Below, piece by piece: positions 26,851-34,769 of a stretch of 64,000 bases of DNA. Within the stretch, counting starts at the first letter, position 1; each line of letters opens with the position of its first letter. The notes beneath the pieces were generated by a model, which saw nothing but the letters and a program-made list of their open reading frames with translations, ran no database searches and was not told where the DNA came from. The stretch comes from Arenibacter certesii DSM 19833 (lineage in GTDB: Bacteria; Bacteroidota; Bacteroidia; Flavobacteriales; Flavobacteriaceae). Location of the stretch: contig NZ_AUCB01000011.1 in assembly GCF_000429545.1 (NCBI RefSeq), positions 1 through 64,000 of the forward strand, read 5' to 3'. The translations under genes and the position numbers were made by a program.

Positions 26851-26941
26851 ATAGGGTCTATGGAGGGCACTGTATAAAGAAATAGATTGTGTAACAACGG
26901 GTGGATTTGTTCACTAACCATCAATAATAATAGTATAAACT

Positions 26942-27718
26942 ATGAAAAAGCAAAATATCAGACCTTACGTATTAGCAGAAAACAATTGGAAATCGGTAAA
27001 GGAAACCAATTACGAGGTAGCTGTGTTACCATGGGGTGCAACGGAAGCCCATAATTATCACTTACCATATGCAACAGATAATATTATAGCTGAAAATGTT
27101 GCGATGGAAGCGGCAAAACAGGCCTGGGGAAATGGTGCAAAGGTGGTGGTGTTACCAACGATACCTTTTGGGGTAAATACTGGGCAGATGGATGTTAAGC
27201 TTTGTATGAATATGAGCCCTAGTACGGAATATGCGGTTTTAAGGGATGTGGTTCAGGTTTTGGATGCACAGAACATAGATAAACTGGTTATTGTAAATGG
27301 GCATGGTGGAAATAACTTTAAACAATTTATAAGGGAATTAAGTTTAGAGTTTCCAAAAGTGTTTGTCTGCGCATTAAACTGGTGGAATAACACGGATCCT
27401 AAACCTTATTTTGATGAACCTGGAGACCACGCTGGGGAATTGGAAACTTCGGTAGTTATGCACTTAACTCCAGAATGGGTATTGGATTTAAAAGAAGCTG
27501 GATCTGGAGCAGCTAAAACCTTTAAAATAAAAGGTTTAAAAGAAGGCTGGGTGACTTCGCAACGTAGGTGGACACAAGTAACGGAAGATACCGGTGTTGG
27601 AAATCCGGAATTGTCCACTGCCGAAAAAGGAAAAAAGTTTTTTGAGGTTTCTGCAAAAAATATAGGGGAGTTTTTGGAGTCGCTTTCTAAATCGGACGTC
27701 AATGATATGTACGAATAA
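26942..27718 (+). CDS. Creatininase family metal hydrolase
   Basis: This is a 258-residue cytosolic protein without signal peptide. The metal ligands of the creatininase/MftE family are all present: LPWGATEAHNYHLPYATD (E35, H37, D46), VNGHGGNN and GDHAGELETSV. The family cleaves C-N bonds in cyclic amides, such as creatinine, and peptidic amides. No creatinine or riboflavin-like pathway genes are near; its place between esterase and sialidase suggests an amide or lactam step in sialic-acid breakdown (inference). It is fifth in the operon, with 91-bp and 59-bp gaps. Confidence 0.85.
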   Translation: MKKQNIRPYVLAENNWKSVKETNYEVAVLPWGATEAHNYHLPYATDNIIAENVAMEAAKQAWGNGAKVVVLPTIPFGVNTGQMDVKLCMNMSPSTEYAVLRDVVQVLDAQNIDKLVIVNGHGGNNFKQFIRELSLEFPKVFVCALNWWNNTDPKPYFDEPGDHAGELETSVVMHLTPEWVLDLKEAGSGAAKTFKIKGLKEGWVTSQRRWTQVTEDTGVGNPELSTAEKGKKFFEVSAKNIGEFLESLSKSDVNDMYE

Positions 27719-27777
27719 TAAAGCATAAAGACTTAAATTAGAGAATAGTAGAGTAATTATAAATTAATAAAAGTAAA

Positions 27778-28914
27778 ATGAAAAAAGTATTTATTGGGCT
27801 GTTACTTGGTACCAGCATGGTCCTATCAGGGCAAACGGAGAAGCATAAAATTGCTGATGGGGTAAAGGTTTATCAAGACCTATTTAATGCGGAAGAGGTA
27901 GATGGAGTAGCTTGTTTTAGGATTCCTGCGATTATTACAGCCCCTAACGGCGATCTTATCGCCGCTATTGATGAACGGGTGCCTGGTTGTGGTGACCTTA
28001 AATTTAGTAAGGACATAAACATTGTAATTAGAAGAAGTAGTGATAATGGGAAGACTTGGAGTGATATAGAAACTGTTGTTGACTTGCCTTATGGACAGTC
28101 GGCTTCCGATCCTTCGCTTATAGTAGACCGCGATACCAAGGAAATTTTTATGTTCTATAATTATATGGACTTGGATAAGGAAAAGGATGTTTACTATTTC
28201 CAAGTGGTTAAAAGTGCCGATAATGGAAAAACATGGACCCAGCCAGAAGATATTACCAGTCAGATTGCCAAAGAACAATGGCATAACGATTTTAAGTTTA
28301 TTACTTCAGGTCGGGGCATCCAGACCAGAAGCGGGAAATTATTGCACACTATGGTGAACCTTAATAGCGGACTTCATTTATTTGCAAGTGATGATCATGG
28401 AAAATCTTGGTATTTAATAGATACGCCTATACAACCTGCAGATGAGTCAAAAGTAATTGAACTTGCTGACGGTACTTGGATGATTAATGCTCGTGTAAAT
28501 GGTGCTGGAATGCGTTATGTGCACCGATCAACTGACGAGGGGAAAACTTGGACCACAACAGAAGAACCAGAACTTATAGATCCTGGGTGTAATGCTAGTA
28601 TAATTAGATATACCGCTATTGAAGATGGCTATAAGAAAAACAGACTACTTTTTTCAAATGCAAAAATGGAAAAAGGAAGAATGAATATGACTGTTCGTGT
28701 TAGTTATGATGAAGGAGAAACTTGGACACAAGGAAAAACTATTTATTCTGGTGGTTCTGCGTACTCTTCAATGACAGTGCTAAAAAATGGAGATATAGGG
28801 TTATTCTTTGAGCAAGATGGATATACTAAGAATCCCTATGTGAGCTTCTCCTTGAAATGGTTGACTGACGGTGATGATAAGTATAAAAAGCCTTCTAAGA
28901 GAAAGAGAAAATAA
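27778..28914 (+). CDS. nanH: Exo-alpha-sialidase (GH33)
   Basis: A 378-residue secreted six-bladed propeller sialidase. The signal peptide ends near LSGQ (about 19). The arginine-triad motif is FRIP (R48). Five Asp boxes of the form S-x-D-x-G-x-T-W are at about 87-94, 146-153, 204-211, 251-258 and 309-316, which is a high number and regular spacing. There is no lipobox, so it is probably periplasmic or secreted. It would release terminal sialic acid for the transporter. It is last in the operon; a bidirectional terminator follows. Confidence 0.92.
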   Translation: MKKVFIGLLLGTSMVLSGQTEKHKIADGVKVYQDLFNAEEVDGVACFRIPAIITAPNGDLIAAIDERVPGCGDLKFSKDINIVIRRSSDNGKTWSDIETVVDLPYGQSASDPSLIVDRDTKEIFMFYNYMDLDKEKDVYYFQVVKSADNGKTWTQPEDITSQIAKEQWHNDFKFITSGRGIQTRSGKLLHTMVNLNSGLHLFASDDHGKSWYLIDTPIQPADESKVIELADGTWMINARVNGAGMRYVHRSTDEGKTWTTTEEPELIDPGCNASIIRYTAIEDGYKKNRLLFSNAKMEKGRMNMTVRVSYDEGETWTQGKTIYSGGSAYSSMTVLKNGDIGLFFEQDGYTKNPYVSFSLKWLTDGDDKYKKPSKRKRK

Positions 28915-28950
28915 TTTTATAGTTATTAACTCCAGTATATAAAGGATAAA

Positions 28951-28980
28951 AATAGCGGGCATTGCCCGCTATTTTTTATT
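28951..28980. terminator. Bidirectional terminator between sialidase and regulator
   Basis: AATAGCGGGC (28951-28960) and GCCCGCTATT (28964-28973) form a 10-bp stem with a 3-nt loop, with T-runs on both strands. It overlaps the last codons and stop of the convergent regulator gene. Confidence 0.88.
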
Positions 28981-29688
28981 GTTTTTAAATATTCTGTCGA
29001 AATGAGGTTCCAAATGCCTTCTCATAGCAACCCTAAAGGTTTCTGGTGTGCCTACTTTTAAATTATCCAATAACATTCTATGGGTAACAAACTGGCCGCT
29101 AGAATATTCATAATCTTTTAGATTGGTTTCGCTCTGATGTACAAATTCAAAAACGGGGAGCAAAAGGTCCTGGAATTTTTTGAGAGTAGTATTGTTAGAC
29201 ATTTCATAGAGTTTCCCGTGAAATGCAATCTCCTTATCTAAAGAAAACATGCTCTTGTTATAACTGGTCTCTTCTTCCATGACTACAATTTTTTCCAAAT
29301 CATCTATATCCTTTTGAGTTTTATGCTCAAAAAGAAAATCGGCCATCCCCATTTCCATAATAAGTCGGAATTCAAATAGGTTTTTCAGTGTGCCCGTAGC
29401 CAAAAGAGTGGGGTCTAACATGCGCTCAAAATTATGCATGATATCTGGGTTGGTGATAATCATTCCCCTATGTTTTTTAGACTCAATTATCCCTAAAGTA
29501 CGCAAACGTAAAATAGCTTCCCTTACCACAGTGCGACTAACACCTAATGATTGTGCGAACTCCATTTCCTTAGGGATGGAATCCCCCGCCTTTAAATTGT
29601 TTTCCTTTATAAACTGTAACAAACGCGCTTCTACTTTATCTGTAAGAGATAAAGTTTCCAACGGTTCTATTTTTGAAAAATTATTCAT
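28969..29688 (-). CDS. FadR-type GntR transcriptional regulator (NanR-like)
   Basis: The 239-residue regulator has an N-terminal winged HTH (about 12-75: SLTDKVEARLLQFI, LGVSRTVVREAILRLRTLGI, typical GntR) and a C-terminal all-helical FCD effector domain (about 95-235, with metal-binding candidates H-D in HRMLLDNL and HLEPHF). It most likely senses a sialic-acid intermediate and binds the palindrome ATTATGTATAACATAAT, whose GT-N3-AC core matches FadR operators. It is divergent from the epimerase gene, and the operator between them suggests autoregulation. It is named NanR-like by context only. Confidence 0.82.
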   Translation of the reverse strand: MNNFSKIEPLETLSLTDKVEARLLQFIKENNLKAGDSIPKEMEFAQSLGVSRTVVREAILRLRTLGIIESKKHRGMIITNPDIMHNFERMLDPTLLATGTLKNLFEFRLIMEMGMADFLFEHKTQKDIDDLEKIVVMEEETSYNKSMFSLDKEIAFHGKLYEMSNNTTLKKFQDLLLPVFEFVHQSETNLKDYEYSSGQFVTHRMLLDNLKVGTPETFRVAMRRHLEPHFDRIFKNNKK

Positions 29689-29832
29689 AATATTGGTTGG
29701 TTTATTTTCATGACCAGCAAGATTTCAATACTTCAAGGTGCAAAAATAGCATTGTAATTGAATTATACTCCGTAAGTCAGTCTATTCTCAACTATTTCTA
29801 GAATAGAACACAACTAATATAAGAATTATTTT

Positions 29833-29840
29833 TAGATTTG
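29833..29840 (+). promoter_or_regulatory. -7 box of the epimerase gene
   Basis: TAGATTTG matches TAnnTTTG and lies one base before the operator copy 3, the same layout as at nanA. A -33 TTG at the proper spacing is not evident. Confidence 0.5.
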
Positions 29841-29841
29841 T

Positions 29842-29858
29842 ATTATGTATAACATAAG
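29842..29858. promoter_or_regulatory. nan operator (copy 3)
   Basis: ATTATGTATAACATAAG differs from the palindrome at one end base. It lies between the divergent regulator and epimerase genes, directly after the -7 box of the latter and 6 bp before its start codon. Confidence 0.8.
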
Positions 29859-29864
29859 TTGATT

Positions 29865-31031
29865 ATGAAAAATTCTACTCTTTATAAAAATTCCCTGCTA
29901 AACGATGTAATTCCGTTTTGGGAAAAACATTCCCTAGATTTAGAGCATGGAGGCTATTTTACCTGTTTGGATCAAAAGGGGGAAGTGTTTGATAACGATA
30001 AGTTTATCTGGTTACAAGGGCGTCAGGCTTGGACGTTCTCGATGCTGTACAACCAAGTGGAAAAAAATCCAAAGTGGTTGGAAATTGCAAAATCGGGAAT
30101 CGATTTTCTCAGGAAGCATGGTATGGACAAGGATGGAAACTTCTATTTCTCCGTAACCAAAGAGGGAAAGCCATTAGTGCAGCCTTATAATATTTTTTCA
30201 GATTGTTTTGCGGCAATGGCATTTAGTCAATATGCAAAGGCTACAGGAGATGAGGCGGTAAGAGAGTTAGCAAAACAGACTTACTATAACATTTTAAAGA
30301 AAAAGGACAACTCTAAAGGGGTTTATGAGAAAAATACGGACGTAAGACCTTTAAAAGGGTTTTCCTTACCTATGATTCTTTCTAATTTGGTCTTAGAGTT
30401 AGAAGATGTACTGGACAATGAGGAAATAGAAAGAACCATAAACTTTAGCGTAAGCGAAGTAATGGATGTTTTTTTACAAAAAGATTCCGGTATTATATAT
30501 GAATTTGTAAGTCCGGATGGATCGCTCAGTGATAGTTTTAATGGTCGGTTATTAAATCCTGGCCATGGTATTGAAGCTATGTGGTTTATGATCGATATAG
30601 GAGCTAGGAGAAACGATACAGAATTAATAGAAAAGGCTACCAAGGTTATATTAAATATACTTGATTATAGTTGGGATGAGGAACATGGCGGAATTTTCTA
30701 CTTTTTAGACGCTATGGGAAAACCCCCACAGCAGTTAGAATGGGATCAAAAACTATGGTGGGTGCATTTGGAAACCTTGGTAGCTTTAGCAAAAGCGTAT
30801 GAACACACCGGGAACAAGGAAATAGGAGAGTGGTATCAAAAGGTGCATGACTATGCATGGACTCATTTTTCAGATCCAGATAATGGTGAATGGTTTGGAT
30901 ACCTTAATAGGGAAGGAAAACCTTTACTGACCTTAAAAGGAGGGAAGTGGAAAGGATGTTTCCATGTGCCAAGAGCCATGTTCCAATGTTGGAAGAGCTT
31001 TGAAAACATAGAAGCAAAAGAGAGGAAATAG
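29865..31031 (+). CDS. AGE-family N-acylglucosamine 2-epimerase
   Basis: From ATG 29865 the protein has 388 residues; the upstream TTG at 29859 would only add two codons. It is an (alpha/alpha)6-barrel of the renin-binding/AGE type: [49 protein letters not shown] (catalytic His), and [14 protein letters not shown] near the C-terminus with a second active-site His. In sialic-acid pathways the enzyme converts ManNAc to GlcNAc, the step following NanA in the Bacteroidetes-type route. It is under a nan operator. Confidence 0.9.
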   Translation: MKNSTLYKNSLLNDVIPFWEKHSLDLEHGGYFTCLDQKGEVFDNDKFIWLQGRQAWTFSMLYNQVEKNPKWLEIAKSGIDFLRKHGMDKDGNFYFSVTKEGKPLVQPYNIFSDCFAAMAFSQYAKATGDEAVRELAKQTYYNILKKKDNSKGVYEKNTDVRPLKGFSLPMILSNLVLELEDVLDNEEIERTINFSVSEVMDVFLQKDSGIIYEFVSPDGSLSDSFNGRLLNPGHGIEAMWFMIDIGARRNDTELIEKATKVILNILDYSWDEEHGGIFYFLDAMGKPPQQLEWDQKLWWVHLETLVALAKAYEHTGNKEIGEWYQKVHDYAWTHFSDPDNGEWFGYLNREGKPLLTLKGGKWKGCFHVPRAMFQCWKSFENIEAKERK

Positions 31032-31040
31032 TATAAGTAT

Positions 31041-31290
31041 ATAGTATTGAGAATTGAGTACAAAGTAGTGAGTATTAAGTATTGAGAATTTATAGACCGA
31101 TTGCTCGTACTTAACTTAGTCGGATCAATAATTCATAAAGTAAGGCTTTTCCTTTAAGATCAAGGAGGAGCCTTTTTTTTGTAAGAACAAAACGGAGGGA
31201 TTGTTATATAGTATTAAGTACAAAGTAGTTAGTACAAAGTATTGAGTAGTGAGAATTGAGAAATGAGTATTGAGTAGTGAGTATTGAGTC
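31041..31290. repeat. Degenerate short repeats (GTATTGAGTA-like)
   Basis: Two blocks, about 31041-31095 and 31207-31290, are built from variants of the units AGTATTGAG, AGTAGTGAG, AGTACAAAGT and GAATTGAG in irregular order. Spacing is irregular with no unique spacers, so this is not a CRISPR array. Such low-complexity repeats are known between genes of Flavobacteriia. Confidence 0.7.
31142..31180 (+). terminator. Terminator of the epimerase gene
   Basis: AAGGCT and TCCTT pair with AAGGA and AGCCTT across a small internal loop (31142-31174), followed by eight T residues. Confidence 0.8.
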
Positions 31291-31401
31291 ATTCCCCCCC
31301 GGGCACGCTCGAGAACACGAACTTTAGCTAACTTAAGTTTGAGTATCTTTTTAATAATATCCTATTTAAATAGCGAAGCAAAATTCCTTATCCTCAGAAT
31401 A

Positions 31402-31544
31402 ATGGGCCAAAGCTCCGAAATCAGGAGCGAAGGAACGTAGCGACGCGGAGTTTGGCCCATGGTTTTTCGACCTCGGTGTCGAAAAAATTCATAGGAGAAG
31501 GCGCCTTTTTCTTTGTTTCGTTTCTTTTGGGCGAGCAAAAGAAA
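31402..31544. repeat. Cluster of three palindromes (mobile repeat-like)
   Basis: Three inverted repeats stand in a row: arms of about 15 bp (31402-31417 and 31446-31460, one-base bulge) containing GGGCCAAA...TTTGGCCC; TTTTTCGAC/GTCGAAAAA (31463-31471, 31478-31486); and TTTCTTTTG/CAAAAGAAA (31521-31529, 31536-31544). The local composition differs from the AT-rich surroundings. It looks like a dispersed non-autonomous repeat. Confidence 0.65.
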
Positions 31545-32088
31545 CCGACGAAGGAGGTTCATGAATACCTTTAAAAAGGAAATAGAAAGCAATGAACTAA
31601 ATGAAAGCAAGTAGGTTAGAGAAATTGATAAAAAGCACTTATGATTCAAATACAAAACTAACAACATAATGCATACCCAATATATGTTTAGATATTATCC
31701 TATAAAAACTGAAATATTAAATTATAAACACATCTACGTAAACATCATAAAACCAGTTTTTTATAGGTTAAGTTAGATGATAGTAGTTAGATTTGTTTGT
31801 TACATCCTAACTTGAATTATTACTCCTTCACTTTTATGTAAATCATTCTTAATGGTATTCTGGCCTAAGTGCCAAAAAAAAAGTAATGGTTTAGATTTTT
31901 TTGCTATCGCTAAGGCTGGCTCCTCTAATCCAAGGTCTACCGTACTAAGCAAGGGATGAATTAATTGCCTTTCTTGTCTTCTAAAATCTACCTTCCAATA
32001 GGCTCTTAAATATATTTTTTAAGGTCTATTTCTGCTTGATTTTCTAGCATATTTACAAAATCGCCTATCTTCAAAATAAATTCCTGTT

Positions 32089-32105
32089 TATATGTTATAC
32101 ATAAT
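32089..32105. promoter_or_regulatory. nan operator (copy 4)
   Basis: Read on the minus strand, ATTATGTATAACATATA matches the nan palindrome with two changes at one end. It lies 51 bp upstream of the kelch-symporter start, further from the start codon than the other operators. Confidence 0.72.
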
Positions 32106-32155
32106 ACTTGATTTATTATCTTGTGGCTCTTAAAATATAGAAAAACGGTTACAAA

Positions 32156-34768
32156 ATGAAAATTCGTAAAGTTCCCTCGCTCATAATATTGCTTATTTTG
32201 TTTTCTATTGGTCTATATGGGCAAGAAGAATCCAAAATAAGGGTATCCAATCTACCAGCCCTACCAGCTGTTGAAGCAGGTGCTAAATCCTTAGGGTTTG
32301 CAGGAATGATGGGTGGTATTCACAATGGCATGGTGATCGTTGCTGGAGGAGCAAATTTCCCTACAGGACTACCATGGGAAGGTGGAGCAAAAATATGGCA
32401 CAATGCTATTTATATTTTAGAAAAGGATAGCTGGAGGTTATCCTCTGAAACTTTGCCCACACCTTTAGGATATGGGGCATCTGTTTCTACGGATAAGGGA
32501 GTGCTAATTATTGGGGGAGATAACCAAGACCAAGTTAGTAATAGTGTATTTTTATTATCCTATAATCAATCTAAAAAGGATATTGAAATTATATCCTATC
32601 CAGAATTGCCTGAACCGTTGGCTTATACCTCGGCGGTGTTGGAAGAGGACTATGTCTATGTGGCAGGGGGGATGAATGCGGATAAAAGCAGCAATTCCTT
32701 TTATCGTTTAAATTTAAAGGAAAAAACATCCTGGGAGAAATTGGAGGATTTCCCTGGAGAGCCACGCGCCCTTCAGGCAATGGTGGTGCAAGAAACCTCA
32801 CATTCAAGAAACATTTTTTTAATAGGTGGTAGAAATCAAACTAAGGGAAGTATTTCTACTCCTCTTACGGAATACCTTTCCTACGACCTCAATAAAAAAC
32901 ATTGGATTAATAAAGGAGATCTAAAAGTAAATGGCAAGCCTAGGGTTTTAATGGGAGCTGTGGCAGAACCTATGGGCTCTATGCACGTATTACTTTATGG
33001 AGGATCAGATGACGTCTTATTTACCCAATTAGAAACTTTAGGGCAAAAGATAAACCAAGCTAAAAATGATAGTATTGCCAAAAAGTTAATCGCAAAACGA
33101 GATGAGATATTAAATACTCATTCTGGTTTTAGCCACGAGGTTCTAGCATTTAATTCCATTACAGATAAATGGTATGTGTATGATACCCTTAATGTAAAGC
33201 TACCCGTTACTACCTTAGGTATTAAAAAGGATAATGAATTTCTAATTGTGTCCGGAGAAATTTCTCCAGGTATTAGAACCCCTGAGGTGTATAGCATCAG
33301 CGTGGATGAGCCTGATCATTCCTTTGGAGCGTTAAACTATGCAGTTCTGGGGCTGTATCTTTTAATTTCGTTATTGATAGGAGTCTATTTTGCCAGAAAA
33401 CAGAAGTCTACGGAGGATTACTTTGTAGGTGGGGGGCGTATTCCTTGGTGGGCCTCTGGACTAAGTGTCTTTGGTACTTTATTAAGTGCCATTACCTTTA
33501 TGGCCATCCCCGCGAAAGCTTTTATTACGGACTGGTCGTTCTTTCTGTTGAATATTGCAGCAATTGCCATTACTCCACTGATTGCCTTCTTGTTTATTCC
33601 ATTTTTCAATAGAATGCATATATCCACGGCCTATGAATATTTAGAAAATCGCTTCAATTATTTGGCTAGGGCCATTGGTAGTATTTCCTTTATTTTATTT
33701 CAATTAGGGCGAATAGGGATTGTGTTATTATTGCCATCCTTAGCAATTTCCATAGTTACCGGTATTTCTGTTGAGACGTGTATTCTATTAATGGGACTAT
33801 TATGTGTTGTTTATACTGCATTTGGTGGGATAGAGGCTGTAATTTGGACTGATGTGCTGCAGGTTGTAGTATTAATGGGGGGAAGTATTGTGGCAATAGT
33901 ATGGATTCTTCTGCATACAGATACCCCTGTAAATGAAATGATTGCCTACGCATCAGAAAAGGAAAAATTTCATATTATAAACTTCGATTTTAATTTTACC
34001 GATTCTACTTTTTGGGTGGTGTTTATAGGGGGCTTGGCTTCGGCTATGGTTACCCAAGGAACAGATCAGACCATTGTGCAGCGGTATTTAACGAGTTCAA
34101 GTATAAAAGACTCCCAAAAAACGTTGTATACCAATGCCTTGTTAACGCTTCCTGCAACAATAATATTTTTCGGTATCGGTACGCTCCTATTTATATTTTA
34201 TACAGAAAGGCCAGAAAGGCTCTCACCTGCAATTTCCAATAACGACTCTCTATTTCCCTGGTATATTGTTAAGGAGCTGCCTGTGGGGGTGTCTGGATTA
34301 TTGATAGCAGGAATTTTTTCTGCTGCTATGTCTAGTATAAGTAGTAGTTTAAATTCGGTCTCTACCGCTTTTTGTAATGACCTTTACAAGCGTTATAATC
34401 CAAAATTGAGTGACATAGGTATGCTAAAAATTGCACGTATAGTCACCGTCATTGTGGGAATCTTTGGGGTGCTTTTAGCGTTATGGATGGCCAATTCCAA
34501 TATAAAATCGCTTTGGGATCAATTTTATAGATTCTTAGGTTTGTTTACCGGTGGCTTGGGTGGCATGTTCCTATTGGGAATGCTAACCAAACGCGCAAAC
34601 AGTACTGGAACACTGCTAGGTTTGGTAGTTAGTGCTATTTTGTTATGGTATATTAGCGTGTATACTTCCATTAACTTTTTAATGTATTCTTTTGTTGGAG
34701 TGGCCTCTTGTTTTGGTTTTGGGTATATGTTCAGTTTATTTTTTAAAGACAAAAAATCACAGGAATAA
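32156..34768 (+). CDS. Kelch mutarotase-SSS sodium/sialic acid symporter fusion
   Basis: The protein has 870 residues. After a signal-like helix (1-22), residues ~30-390 form a six-bladed kelch propeller of the N-acetylneuraminate mutarotase (NanM-like, cyclically permuted) type, with repeats such as GGMNADKSSNSFYRLN and GGRNQTKGSIST. Residues ~391-870 form a sodium:solute symporter of the SSS family, starting ALNYAVLGLYLLISLLIGVYFARK and STEDYFVGGGRIPWW, with about 13 membrane helices. The propeller would sit in the periplasm and supply the beta anomer directly to the transporter. The fusion ties anomer conversion to uptake. It is under a nan operator. Confidence 0.88.
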   Translation: MKIRKVPSLIILLILFSIGLYGQEESKIRVSNLPALPAVEAGAKSLGFAGMMGGIHNGMVIVAGGANFPTGLPWEGGAKIWHNAIYILEKDSWRLSSETLPTPLGYGASVSTDKGVLIIGGDNQDQVSNSVFLLSYNQSKKDIEIISYPELPEPLAYTSAVLEEDYVYVAGGMNADKSSNSFYRLNLKEKTSWEKLEDFPGEPRALQAMVVQETSHSRNIFLIGGRNQTKGSISTPLTEYLSYDLNKKHWINKGDLKVNGKPRVLMGAVAEPMGSMHVLLYGGSDDVLFTQLETLGQKINQAKNDSIAKKLIAKRDEILNTHSGFSHEVLAFNSITDKWYVYDTLNVKLPVTTLGIKKDNEFLIVSGEISPGIRTPEVYSISVDEPDHSFGALNYAVLGLYLLISLLIGVYFARKQKSTEDYFVGGGRIPWWASGLSVFGTLLSAITFMAIPAKAFITDWSFFLLNIAAIAITPLIAFLFIPFFNRMHISTAYEYLENRFNYLARAIGSISFILFQLGRIGIVLLLPSLAISIVTGISVETCILLMGLLCVVYTAFGGIEAVIWTDVLQVVVLMGGSIVAIVWILLHTDTPVNEMIAYASEKEKFHIINFDFNFTDSTFWVVFIGGLASAMVTQGTDQTIVQRYLTSSSIKDSQKTLYTNALLTLPATIIFFGIGTLLFIFYTERPERLSPAISNNDSLFPWYIVKELPVGVSGLLIAGIFSAAMSSISSSLNSVSTAFCNDLYKRYNPKLSDIGMLKIARIVTVIVGIFGVLLALWMANSNIKSLWDQFYRFLGLFTGGLGGMFLLGMLTKRANSTGTLLGLVVSAILLWYISVYTSINFLMYSFVGVASCFGFGYMFSLFFKDKKSQE

Positions 34769-34769
34769 A

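Larger units (their letters stand above)
31032..32088. other. Long repeat-rich intergenic region
   Basis: More than 1 kb separates the epimerase from the transporter. It holds two blocks of degenerate GTATTGAGTA-like repeats, a terminator, a cluster of three palindromes and a further ~450 bp where I see no gene. One 101-codon minus-strand frame across the palindromes is an artefact of the repeat. Confidence 0.6.

Noticed and set aside
31041-31290. Possible CRISPR array
   Set aside because: The repeat units are short, variable and without unique spacers of constant length; no cas gene is near.
31362-31667. A 101-codon minus-strand open frame
   Set aside because: It runs across the triple palindrome; the translated sequence is low-complexity and repeat-derived, with no domain.
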